A stretch of 27,838 nt of DNA from CAVPDG01 sp963702535. Lineage in GTDB: Bacteria; Chloroflexota; Anaerolineae; Anaerolineales; UBA4823. Positions 16,298 to 23,887 of this stretch are shown in pieces; the first letter of the stretch is position 1, and every line of letters starts with the position of its first letter. Location of the stretch: NCBI GenBank assembly GCA_963702535.1, contig CAVPDG010000028.1, forward strand, positions 1 through 27,838, in the 5' to 3' direction. The notes under the pieces were generated by a model. That model worked only from the letters and a program-made list of their open reading frames with translations, searched no databases and was not told the origin of the DNA. The position numbers were made by a program, and so were the translations under genes.

Positions 16298-18443
16298 ATA
16301 CCTGCGCCTCCAGATCGCCCCGGCGCGTGAGCGCTTCCTGGCTGAGGCCGCCGCCCTTGGCTACCAGGTGCAGTATGCCAGCGATATTGCTCCGATCATA
16401 TTCCTCACGGGTCTGACCCGTAGCCAGGTGGATGACCTCGCCCGGAATCCCGAGATAGACGCCGTTGACGACGCCTCCCAACCCGGAGGTCCATCCCTGG
16501 AAGTCGCTCGCGTCACGCAAAACGTAGACCTGGTGCAAAGCTTTGGAAATTACACCGGACTCGGCGTCAATGTGGCTATCGTGGAAGGCGAGCGGGTGTT
16601 TACTGCCAATCCTTATCTCAGCGTAGCAGCCGTGCGCGATGGCACCCGCGAATCCAGAAATCACCCTACCGGAGTGGCGGGTATTGTAGCCAGCACCCAC
16701 CCCTCCGTGCGCGGCCTGGCGCCTGGCGCAGTGATCTACAGCGCCAACGGCGACGACTATGCCACCATCGCCGCTTTAGAAGCCGCCATGGACTGGGGTT
16801 CCACCAACGCGACGGTGCTCAACAATAGTTTTTGGGCGGACGATTGCGGTGGCGCCTCCGGGCTTCGCACCGTTGACCGGCACATGGATTACCTGGTGCG
16901 CTATAACTACGACTTATCCACTGTGGCTGCGGGAAACTTCAACCTCGGAGGCTGCATCGATCCAACGACACCCTCGCCCTACGTGAGCTCACCCGCCAAA
17001 GGTTACAACGCTCTCACCGTGGGAAATTTCAACGACGGTAATTCATCCATCTGGGCAGGCGATGGCATGATGGGTGACAGCCAGTACAACCACGACGGGC
17101 GTTACAAACCCGAGGTTGCCGCCAGTGGCACCACCATCAACAGCACCACCCGCAGCGATCCCTGGGTAGGCGGTATCGGCTGGGGCACCAGTTACTCCGC
17201 GCCAATGGTGGCTGCCCTGGGCGCTGACTTGATCCAGGCAAAAACAACGCTCAGTGACAAGCCCGAGGCTTCCACTGCTATCATCATGGCAACCGCCTTG
17301 CATAATATCGAAGGCGACGCCACGCTCAGCAGGGTGGACGGCGTGGGCGCCATCGACGGTTCGGCTGCCCTGGTCAGTGCTGAACGCGACCACTGGCGCG
17401 ATGTGAGCATCGACAGTACAACCGTTTTTCCCCTGCAATACACACAACATGCCTATCGGGGTGAGCGGGTGCGTTTTGTCATCCGCTGGCTGTCTAACCC
17501 GGACGGCTCCTACACCAACGATCCGCTGCCCGCCGACCTGGACCTGCGCGCCTACCGGGCAGATGGCACCACCCTAATCGCCTCCTCGACAAGTGGGAGT
17601 AACAATTTCGAGATCGTGGATTTCATCGCCCCTGCATCGGAAGTATATAACTTCACAGTATCCCTTTATGGCGCCTGGAGCGGCAGCAATACCTGGCTGG
17701 GCGTGGGCTGGTGGCGCGGGATTTACCGCATCCTGCCGGACTTGGCTTATAGCGACCCGCAAGCCACCCCGATGGGCACACACCTGGGGATACTGCCCAG
17801 TGATTTCTCGCCATCTAATTACTGGCGTGTCCTGGGCGTCCGCCCGGCTGCCACCGGCGACCACGATCTGCTCCTGTACGATCGCTCCTGGTTCGACGAT
17901 CCCGGGTTGCGCCAGTTTTTAGCCTTCTCCAATTACAGCTCCAATGCGGTGGATTTCATCGCTGTGGATGGCAACCACTGGAGCCCTTCAGCGGAAGAAT
18001 TCTATGTGATCACTCGTTACAGCGGTACAGTGGGCTACGATGTCAACTGGTCCAACCTGGGGCAAAACCTTTATTTCGGGGGAACGTATGGGCCGTTTAA
18101 CTTAACTACGAGTGAGGTGGTCAAGGTTTTTGATATTTATTTTGACCAAAATATTGCCAAGAGAATCAAAGTCGTGCCAACCACTGAAAATGCGTCTGAC
18201 CTGGCGATAGAGCTGTTTCAATCGACCAGTGGCTCACCATCCACCTACGCTCGGGCGCATGGAGGCGGGGTGGCGCGCTCCGATATCTCCATTTCCACAT
18301 CCCAGACAGAAGAGGTGATCTACACGGATACAGAAGCGGCTGATTACCTCGGCCTTGTCGTATATAGCAAAACGCATGCTACGGCTGGTTTTTACTTGGT
18401 GGTGGAGGAACTCACCTTCCTGCCCCAGATCCAAAAGCAATGA
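16176..18443 (+). CDS. Secreted subtilisin-like (S8) peptidase, catalytic and C-terminal part
   Basis: Catalytic part of the peptidase begun at 15509. True sequence starts at about 16210 (YLPRLPENPKAAQIRREQ); the ATG at 16176 is a frame artefact. The end of the propeptide is seen as a second inhibitor-like block (YASDIAPIIFLTGLTRSQVD). The triad is recognisable: His in NHPTGVAGIVAS (16662-16664), oxyanion Asn in VAAGNF, Ser in GTSYSAPMVAALG (17190-17192). The usual Asp site in VNVAIVEGERV is Glu (16584-16586). The 350 residues after the catalytic domain are beta-rich (pre-peptidase C-terminal-like), with no membrane anchor seen. A strong terminator follows at 18453-18495, and a PrcB-like lipoprotein gene lies downstream. 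Confidence 0.9.
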   Translation: MSRSLPRCASPQTQYLPRLPENPKAAQIRREQEAFSRQNTEYLRLQIAPARERFLAEAAALGYQVQYASDIAPIIFLTGLTRSQVDDLARNPEIDAVDDASQPGGPSLEVARVTQNVDLVQSFGNYTGLGVNVAIVEGERVFTANPYLSVAAVRDGTRESRNHPTGVAGIVASTHPSVRGLAPGAVIYSANGDDYATIAALEAAMDWGSTNATVLNNSFWADDCGGASGLRTVDRHMDYLVRYNYDLSTVAAGNFNLGGCIDPTTPSPYVSSPAKGYNALTVGNFNDGNSSIWAGDGMMGDSQYNHDGRYKPEVAASGTTINSTTRSDPWVGGIGWGTSYSAPMVAALGADLIQAKTTLSDKPEASTAIIMATALHNIEGDATLSRVDGVGAIDGSAALVSAERDHWRDVSIDSTTVFPLQYTQHAYRGERVRFVIRWLSNPDGSYTNDPLPADLDLRAYRADGTTLIASSTSGSNNFEIVDFIAPASEVYNFTVSLYGAWSGSNTWLGVGWWRGIYRILPDLAYSDPQATPMGTHLGILPSDFSPSNYWRVLGVRPAATGDHDLLLYDRSWFDDPGLRQFLAFSNYSSNAVDFIAVDGNHWSPSAEEFYVITRYSGTVGYDVNWSNLGQNLYFGGTYGPFNLTTSEVVKVFDIYFDQNIAKRIKVVPTTENASDLAIELFQSTSGSPSTYARAHGGGVARSDISISTSQTEEVIYTDTEAADYLGLVVYSKTHATAGFYLVVEELTFLPQIQKQ

Positions 18444-18452
18444 TGATCAGAA

Positions 18453-18495
18453 AAATGGGGTGCAGAGTGGGCTGCGCCCGCTCTGCACCCCATTT
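18453..18495 (+). terminator. Terminator hairpin after the peptidase gene
   Basis: A perfect 15-bp stem (18453-18467 with 18481-18495, aaatggggtgcagag) is extended inside by a G-U and three G-C pairs. It starts 10 bp after the peptidase stop. The 3' arm ends in ATTT without a longer T run. Confidence 0.7.
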
Positions 18496-18540
18496 ACCGG
18501 CGTTGCTTAAGGAACTAATCGGCGGCTCTTTTTCGTCTAA

Positions 18541-18600
18541 TCCTCGAAATCTTGGATGATCCTGTCGTTTCGGAGACTATTCGGGACAGGATCCGAGGAG
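18541..18600 (+). promoter_or_regulatory. Leader hairpin over the ribosome-binding site of the PrcB-like gene
   Basis: An inner 9-bp stem (gatcctgtc 18558-18566 with 18585-18593) and an outer 6-bp stem (tcctcg 18541-18546 with 18594-18599) abut on the 3' side. The outer 3' arm overlaps the Shine-Dalgarno GAGGAG (18595-18600) of the ATG at 18608. It may control translation. Confidence 0.45.
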
Positions 18601-18607
18601 CTGGAAA

Positions 18608-19178
18608 ATGAACACAATGAACCGCTGGAATAAATTGCTCCTCCCGATCGTGATCGGGGGTTGCTTGCTTGTAAATGCGTGCAGCTCTGCTTCCGCAATT
18701 CCAGGCGGAGCGCAGCCCACCCCTGCGGTCCTGCTGCCATCGACCACGCCTGCAGTTGCCCAGGATGCAGGGCAGCCTGTGGAATATGAAATCACTGCAC
18801 AGGATGCGCCGATAGGCACTTTCCGTCAGGAGCCGCTAACCCTGGCGTTACGCGGCGATGAGGCTGTTGTGGAGATCCCTTCCGACTTGCCGCCCGAGGT
18901 AATCCAAACGCTTCAGGATGCCGAGGACGCAGAAAGACCCCGCCCTCTATCTGCTCATCTACGCCGGCGTCCAGCGCAGTGGCGGTTTTAGTGTGCAGAT
19001 TGATTCGCTCAACCTGGTTCAAGAGGCTGGCCAGGACCTGCTCGTGGCACGTTATCACGTCCAACCCCCCGATCCCACCCAAGGCGCCAGCACTGCTATC
19101 ACCTTCCCCTACCTGGTCGCACGGATTGCTACGGATATTTCACCGGCTCAAGTGCGCTTTGAGGCAAGCGGGCAGTAG
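18608..19178 (+). CDS. PrcB-like (protease complex subunit) lipoprotein, one frameshift
   Basis: A lipoprotein of about 190 residues. The signal peptide NKLLLPIVIGGCLLVNACSS has a lipobox ending VNAC, so it should be lipid-anchored outside the cell membrane. A short Pro/Thr linker follows. The C-terminal half (LYLLIYAGVQRSGGFSVQID, then HVQPPDPTQGASTAITFPYL) matches the PrcB C-terminal domain: strand, G-x-x-x-[ST]-G-G-[FY], then P-rich turn and a final PY strand. One A is missing near 18927-18933, so the N-terminal frame stops at 18991 while the domain is read in the 18918-19178 frame. In treponemes PrcB is the lipoprotein partner of the subtilisin-like dentilisin. Here the gene follows a subtilisin-like peptidase directly, which suggests the same pairing. 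Confidence 0.78.
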
Positions 19179-19190
19179 GTCTCCGAAAAA

Positions 19191-20077
19191 TCAGTCCAGG
19201 TTGAAGCGCTCCGCCAGCGCCTGCGCCGCAGCCTGCTCCGCCTGGAAATCCTGCACGGCGTAGATCTCCCACGTCTCCGTGTGGCTCACCCACTCCCCCG
19301 GCGGGATCGTCGTCAGCGGTCCCAGCGTCTCCAGCTCGATGAAATCCGGGTTGCAGTAGCACTCGCTCGAGCTGCCGAAATCCACATACTGCGCCTGCGG
19401 GTCGAACGGCGCCTTCTTGACGAACAGCATCCCCGCCCGCCAATACGCCATCCAGCCGCCTCGGTTGGGGAAGCCCATCTTGAACGGCTTGGGCATTTGC
19501 GCCCGCAGAAAGATGAAGTCGTGCCCCCAGGTCAGGTTCTCGCTGGTCATATCGGCGTAGGGCCACAGCGCCAGGCTGCGGCGTGGGCAGCAAGCCACGA
19601 TCCGGTTTCGGTTGCGGCAGGATCGCCGTCCCCCCCGGCTTGAGCTGCGTGATCGCCCACGGGGCGCACGTCACGGGCCAGACGCCGCGGTTTGCCAGGC
19701 GGTGCTCCACCGTCACGCGGGCGTCATCCCCGGCGAGCGTGATGCGCAGCGACTTCTGCATGCCCGTTGTAACTTCCGGCGCCTGGGTCACAACCAGCCC
19801 GTCCGCCGTCTCGGCGATCTCCACCGGCGCATCGTCCGGCTGGTAGGAGCGCGGCAGGTCCTCCGGCGCGTGCCACAGGCGGTGCCCGCCGTACAGGTGG
19901 TAAAGCCTGCCGTCCGGCAGACGCATCGACGGCATCCGGCAGCTCGGCGAACAGGTTCTCACCGCCCTTGTAGCGCAGCGAAAGGATACGCGGTCCTACG
20001 GATTGGGTAACGAGCAATTGCAATGCGGTGTTTTCAAGCGCAATGCAGGTTATGCCCAGGAATTGTGTGCTTTTCAT
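19191..20077 (-). pseudogene. DUF4380-like, mutarotase-fold protein, frame-broken
   Basis: Joined over three frames this gives a protein of about 295 residues. The start is MKSTQFLGITCIALENTALQ (ATG 20077, Shine-Dalgarno GGGAG), then VGPRILSLRYKGGENLFAEL. After a shift near 19925 it reads YHLYGGHRLWHAPEDLPRSY, VEHRLANRGVWPVTCAPWAI and PGGTAILPQP. After a second shift near 19590 it reads SLALWPYADMTSENLTWGHD, GMLFVKKAPFDPQA, FGSSSECYCNPDF and ELETLGPLTTIPPGE. The blocks match Chloroflexota proteins of the DUF4380 type with a galactose-mutarotase-like beta-sandwich. A role in binding or epimerising a sugar is possible but unproven. It converges on the PrcB-like gene with 12 bp between stops. 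Both shifts are single-base and may be sequencing errors. Confidence 0.75.
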
Positions 20078-20133
20078 GTGGCTCCCTCGAGATCGTGGTA
20101 TCAACCATGGATTATCCCACAGATTTTAAACCT

Positions 20134-20184
20134 CCGGTTTTGGGGTGTGTGCCGCCTGGGCGCCGGCACACACCCCAGAACCGG
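20134..20184. repeat. Long 21-bp hairpin in a divergent intergenic gap
   Basis: Bases 20134-20154 pair with 20164-20184 with one G-T mismatch and a 9-nt loop. It lies upstream of both flanking genes, so it is not an ordinary terminator for either. It may be a repeat element or part of a small RNA. Confidence 0.55.
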
Positions 20185-20237
20185 TATCCCGGTACCTATG
20201 TCCTACGAGCGCCTTACAATCTTGTTATGCACTCGAA

Positions 20238-20266
20238 TTGACTTTAACGAATTTCGGCGCGAATAT
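20238..20266 (+). promoter_or_regulatory. Putative promoter of the duplicated-domain secreted protein
   Basis: TTGACT (20238-20243) and GAATAT (20261-20266) are 17 bp apart, 74 bp before the ATG at 20340. Confidence 0.4.
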
Positions 20267-20339
20267 GGAGTTACCTACGCGTAGCCGGATCAGGTCACCC
20301 CTACAATTTCATACCTGCCCATAAAGGAGGGCATAGCCC

Positions 20340-20915
20340 ATGAAGAAAGTTCTATTTAACTTGGGGATTTTGCTGGCGCTGGTCTTCGCCACATTCGCCC
20401 CAGCCCTGGCCGCCCCGGCGGCTCCGGCGCAAGCCGTGCTCACCGTGATCAACCAAAGCGATACTACCCTCAGGCTCTACCTCACCGGAGCGGGACGCTA
20501 CAACCTATCCGTCCCGGCGGGCAAGACGAGCAAATTCGACGTCAACCGGGGGGATTACAAGTTCAGCGGCAGCGCCTGCGGCATCACCGCCTCTGGCGAG
20601 CTGGATATGTCGATCAATCGCAAAGCAATCATGCCGCCCTGCGGCGGAAAAGTCACCAGCAGCGACGTGCACACCGTCGACCTGGGTAAATACTTCAAGG
20701 TGGTCAAGGTGGAGGTCGTCAACAAGTCCACCGGCGTGGCGACGGTGGTCTTCAAAGGTCCCGCAACGTACATGTTCACGCTGAAGAAGGGCGCCGATAA
20801 CTTCTACACCATGGCGAAAGGCGCCTACAAGGTGACCGTCTACGCCTGCGGCGTAACGAAAAAGACAACCTTTACCGCGGATAACAAGAAGAAGTTCACG
20901 GTTACCTGCCCGTAG
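20340..20915 (+). CDS. Secreted protein with two copies of a Cys-pair beta domain
   Basis: A 191-residue exported protein that I do not recognise by name. The signal peptide runs KKVLFNLGILLALVFATFAPALA, probably cleaved after ALA near residue 24. The mature part is an internal duplication. The first unit is VLTVINQSDTTLRLYLTG to SACGITASGELDM with a final PPC. The second is KVEVVNKSTGVATVVFKG to YACGVTKKTTFTADN with a final TCP. Each unit has a CG[IV]T cysteine and a C-terminal cysteine, which suggests one disulfide per unit, as in an Ig-like sandwich outside the cell. The ATG has a strong GGAGG. The gene is intact and rich in lysine. A small hairpin follows the stop. A surface or adhesive role is a guess. 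Confidence 0.85.
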   Translation: MKKVLFNLGILLALVFATFAPALAAPAAPAQAVLTVINQSDTTLRLYLTGAGRYNLSVPAGKTSKFDVNRGDYKFSGSACGITASGELDMSINRKAIMPPCGGKVTSSDVHTVDLGKYFKVVKVEVVNKSTGVATVVFKGPATYMFTLKKGADNFYTMAKGAYKVTVYACGVTKKTTFTADNKKKFTVTCP

Positions 20916-20937
20916 GGGCAGACCTGCGTGTCTGCCC
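20916..20937 (+). terminator. Short hairpin after the duplicated-domain gene
   Basis: An 8-bp perfect stem (gggcagac 20916-20923 with 20930-20937) with a 6-nt loop starts at the stop codon. It may be a weak terminator, but also looks like a dispersed GC-rich repeat, as does the hairpin at 21084-21104. Confidence 0.45.
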
Positions 20938-21083
20938 GTTGGGCCGTAGAAGGTGCTGACCACCAGGACTTAATTCTGGATATTCTATCGATCGAGGATT
21001 AATCACCTGTACCCATCATCAGGGGGTTGAACAAATGAATACCAACCGGCGCCGCTGCATGGCGCTGATGGAAACATAAAACA

Positions 21084-21104
21084 GGGCGGGCTTCCAGCCC
21101 GCCC
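21084..21104. repeat. GC-rich short palindrome
   Basis: gggcgggc (21084-21091) pairs with 21097-21104 around a 5-nt loop, in a 660-bp gap with no intact gene (20916-21577). The gap also holds a restriction-enzyme remnant and a copy of the GAAATTGGCGG motif. Confidence 0.45.
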
Positions 21105-21127
21105 CTGCGTTTAATATTAGACCGCTG

Positions 21128-21231
21128 CTACCTTGCCTCTTCGACGATTTTTAATCTCTTCATCAGCTCAGCTCGTAAAGCTCATAAACCAGCCAGTCGA
21201 TCTCTTCATCGGTCGCTGCGATCTGGCGCAG
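21128..21231 (-). pseudogene. 3' remnant of a type II restriction-modification enzyme (Eco57I-like)
   Basis: On the minus strand, 21163-21231 reads LRQIAATDEEIDWLVYELYEL followed by Ser and a stop. After one frame change it continues DEEIK, and after another IVEEAR with a stop at 21128. The block TDxxIDxLVYELYxLTxEEIxIVE is the typical C-terminus of large Eco57I-like methyltransferase/restriction proteins. Only this tail remains; nothing upstream can be matched. It is most likely a deletion remnant of a lost defence gene. Confidence 0.5.
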
Positions 21232-21393
21232 AAGCGTTGAACGAGCGCGTGGATGATTTCGGGAGCGGGCATGCTGTCCTCGCAGATGAGAATTTTCTGG
21301 CGACGAACCCCTGTTGCTGATAAATATACCAGATTATGAAAAGACCTGGGTAGCCTACCGGCGCATCCGCTTGGCCCAAATCTAGTCTTGTTG

Positions 21394-21440
21394 GAAATTG
21401 GCGGAGTCGCACAATCCGGCAGGTTTCCGTATCGCGGGGA
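21394..21440 (+). repeat. GAAATTGGCGG intergenic motif, copy 1
   Basis: GAAATTGGCGG (21394-21404), then AATCCGGCAGGT after 8 nt, CCGTA and GGGGA in fixed order. The same order is found in the copy at 22905-22953. Confidence 0.55.
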
Positions 21441-21577
21441 AGTCTGCACACCTTCCAATATACGACCCGGATCGATCCAGTCCGGCTGCATTCCTATCAT
21501 TTTCTTGTCAATCAGCAGCTCAAGCCTATTGCCACATCGAGCTTTCTCCTGTATAGTACAGGTATCGATTTCTGTAT

Positions 21578-22765
21578 ATGCGATTGCGAACCGTCACCAT
21601 CCTCTTTCCGTTGGTACTCCTATGCCTGATTGCCTGTACAGCGGGAGCGCCTTCGCCGCAGGCCAGCCAGGACTTGGAACCGCTGACCCAGGTGTTGGTA
21701 CTTGAATTAAGCATCTCCCCAACCCTGGTTGTACCTTCGTCAATCGCCGTCCCATCAGCATCCTCCGCACCCTCAAAGCCGGTAAAACCTCCGACCGAGC
21801 CTTTTATCCCCACAAATACGGCATCTGTCGTAACTCCCAATGCCACTGTCTCCCCGCCCCGACTAATTCCAACCCGAGTGCAAATCTCCCTCACACCTTC
21901 GCCAGTGCCGCGCCTCTCGGCGCACGAATGGAAGCCGGACTGGGTGCTGGTTTCAGTTTCCGGCGGCGGGGGGGATGGCTGCTGTACATACCCTTCGCCT
22001 CCGAGATTTATTTTATACGCCGATGGGCAAGTGATCATCGATGGCGCGATGACCACCCAGTTAGACCGCAAATCGAGATGTGCAATTTTAAATACCCTCG
22101 ATCAAATTGGCTTTCTGGACTATGACGATTCTACCTATCCACCGCCAGCAGGGTATTACCTGACAGATGGAGCCGGTTCCAGCATTTTTAGAGTGAACGC
22201 CTGGAGATCCAATACGGCGAGAGCATACGGTCTTGGCACATTTTTGACCGAATACGATCCTGCAATCTGGGGAGAAGACCCCGGTTTTCCAACCATCTTG
22301 CCTGCAATTCGGGATACCTACTGGTTATTCAAAAGCTTCCAACCGACCAACCTGAAGCGCTATGAGCCAAAAAAAGTTGCCGTTTTTGCCGGGAGTCCGG
22401 TCGATGAGCCTGCCAGCCTAAATTGGCCACTTCAAGAGCCAACACTGGCAGATGTATCGAGAGAATCCGCTGGGAAGAATGGATGGCCGGAGAAACCGGT
22501 TGTCCTAAAAGGCGAAGCTGCCAGGAAGTTGAGCGACGTGTATGACCAATCGAACCCGGACCCAAATTCTGGCTTTATGGTCAATGAGGATGGATTGACT
22601 TACCCCGTTTTTATCCGCCCGCTGTTGCCTCTAGAAGAACCCCCATCCCTGAATTCCTACACAAGCCAGATTCCCTATCCAGGAGCTCCGCAATACCCGA
22701 AAAGCTTGAGCTGCTTCCCCTCGGACGGCGTACTCCCCATCCCTACCCCCATCATCCACCGCTAG
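21578..22765 (+). CDS. Lipoprotein of unknown function with Ser/Pro-rich linker
   Basis: A 395-residue intact protein. The signal peptide RLRTVTILFPLVLLCLIACTAG has a clear lipobox (LIAC), so it should be lipid-anchored at the cell surface. A low-complexity Ser/Pro/Thr/Val linker covers about residues 25-110. The globular part begins WKPDWVLVSVSGGGGDGCCT and has FILYADGQVII, AILNTLDQIGFLDYDD and an aromatic-rich middle. The FILYADGQVI and LNTLDQIGFLDYD pattern resembles a common module of bacterial surface lipoproteins that starts with a plain beta-strand pair and a helix. I cannot assign a function. No Shine-Dalgarno is visible before the ATG. It is not clearly in an operon. Confidence 0.8.
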   Translation: MRLRTVTILFPLVLLCLIACTAGAPSPQASQDLEPLTQVLVLELSISPTLVVPSSIAVPSASSAPSKPVKPPTEPFIPTNTASVVTPNATVSPPRLIPTRVQISLTPSPVPRLSAHEWKPDWVLVSVSGGGGDGCCTYPSPPRFILYADGQVIIDGAMTTQLDRKSRCAILNTLDQIGFLDYDDSTYPPPAGYYLTDGAGSSIFRVNAWRSNTARAYGLGTFLTEYDPAIWGEDPGFPTILPAIRDTYWLFKSFQPTNLKRYEPKKVAVFAGSPVDEPASLNWPLQEPTLADVSRESAGKNGWPEKPVVLKGEAARKLSDVYDQSNPDPNSGFMVNEDGLTYPVFIRPLLPLEEPPSLNSYTSQIPYPGAPQYPKSLSCFPSDGVLPIPTPIIHR

Positions 22766-22857
22766 ATATGTTCAAACAGCATCTACCGCCACCTGGAATT
22801 GGTGCTATCACACTCTGCAACGTATCCTGACCCCACAACCACCCCCTTTGCCCTGCC

Positions 22858-22953
22858 GGAAATTGGCGGCATCCTAATCCGTTCAATCCGCCTAAGCCCC
22901 GACTGAAATTGGCGGGGGGCCAAAAATCCGTCAGGTCCCCCGTACTTTGGGGA
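22858..22953 (+). repeat. GAAATTGGCGG intergenic motif, copies 2 (partial) and 3
   Basis: A partial copy starts at 22859 (GAAATTGGCGG, then TAATCCG). A full copy starts at 22905 (GAAATTGGCGG, AATCCGTCAGGT at 22925-22936, CCGTA at 22940-22944, GGGGA at 22949-22953). They fill much of the 333-bp gap before the DUF2726 gene, in which I see no gene. Confidence 0.55.
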
Positions 22954-23098
22954 TGACAGCCTCCCTGTTCCGCACCACCCGACGCTTTTGCAAGGAAATC
23001 CCAATTTATCTCCCCGCTCTGCGCATCTCCCATACAATTGCGGTAAGGACGACCTGCCAGGTCATCCCGACAGTACACCGCACAGGAGCCACACACCA

Positions 23099-23800
23099 AT
23101 GTCTCAAGACAACAACCCCGGCTGTTTATCCGCCATCCTTCAATTCTTCGGGCTGGGCAACAAGAAAACTAATCGCAGAACAACCACCAGGCCCGTTGAG
23201 GAGCCCGAAATCTTTCCCTACCTCGTGCGCGACGATTTCTTCTCCAGCGCCGAGGCGTCTTTCTACCGCGTCTTGAAAACCATGCTCGCCGAGCGCCTGC
23301 TGATCTGCCCCAAGGTATCCCTGGCGGAGATCTTCTACGTCAGCCGTCCCAACGAGAACGCCGCCTATTACAACAAGATCAACCGCAAGCACGTCGATTT
23401 TCTGCTCTGCGACCCCGCCACGCTCAAGCCCCGCCTCGCCATCGAGCTGGACGATGCCAGCCACCAGCGCGCCGACCGCATGGAAAGGGACGATTTTGTC
23501 GACGAGGTGTTTTCCACCGCCGGGCTGCCCCTGGTGCGCGTCCCCGTGCAAGCGGCTTACAACACAGCGGAGCTGGCGGAGCTGCTCAAAGCCGCTTTAC
23601 GTCCGGACATGGGTCATGGGAGCAAGCAGCCCGTGAGCGATGCCTGGTCTGCGGACGCCCCGCCTCCCTTCTGCCCGAAGTGCAGCGTGAAAATGGTCCT
23701 GCGCACCGCCCAGCAGGGGAGTAATGCCGGTAAGAAATTTTACGGCTGTCCCAACTACCCGCGCTGCAAAGAAGTGATACCCCTCGCCGGCGCATCCTGA
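23099..23800 (+). CDS. DUF2726 nuclease-like protein with topoisomerase-type zinc ribbon
   Basis: A 233-residue protein from the ATG at 23099 (GGAG 10 bp upstream; the open frame goes on to 22988). Residues about 40-165 match DUF2726, a PD-(D/E)xK-like nuclease fold: SSAEASFYRVLKTMLAERLL, KHVDFLLCDPATLKPRLAIE, then LDDASHQ and FVDEVFSTAGLPLVRVPVQ. The Asp of HVDFLL and the Glu of IELDD are at the expected metal-binding sites. The C-terminal 45 residues form a zinc ribbon like those of bacterial topoisomerase I (CPKC, then YGCPNYPRCKEV). The combination suggests binding to or cutting of DNA, perhaps in repair or defence. The gene is intact and converges on a membrane protein gene. Confidence 0.85.
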   Translation: MSQDNNPGCLSAILQFFGLGNKKTNRRTTTRPVEEPEIFPYLVRDDFFSSAEASFYRVLKTMLAERLLICPKVSLAEIFYVSRPNENAAYYNKINRKHVDFLLCDPATLKPRLAIELDDASHQRADRMERDDFVDEVFSTAGLPLVRVPVQAAYNTAELAELLKAALRPDMGHGSKQPVSDAWSADAPPPFCPKCSVKMVLRTAQQGSNAGKKFYGCPNYPRCKEVIPLAGAS

Positions 23801-23835
23801 AACCCAAACCCCGATCCCCGTTTTTATTAACTGAA

Positions 23836-23868
23836 AGGTGACAGTCATCTTGAAGGTGACTGTCACCT
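23836..23868. terminator. Bidirectional hairpin between convergent genes
   Basis: A perfect 12-bp stem, aggtgacagtca (23836-23847) with 23857-23868, has a 9-nt loop and lies between two convergent stops. A T run lies at 23819-23825 on the plus strand, upstream. It may act as a terminator, or be a copy of a GGTGACAGTCACC-type dispersed repeat. Confidence 0.55.
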
Positions 23869-23887
23869 CTTACCGTCTATCGCCGCC

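Noticed and set aside
21394..22953. CRISPR-like array from the repeated GAAATTGGCGG units
   Set aside because: The copies are few, unequally spaced, differ in sequence and flank a protein gene. There are no spacers of regular length and no cas genes.
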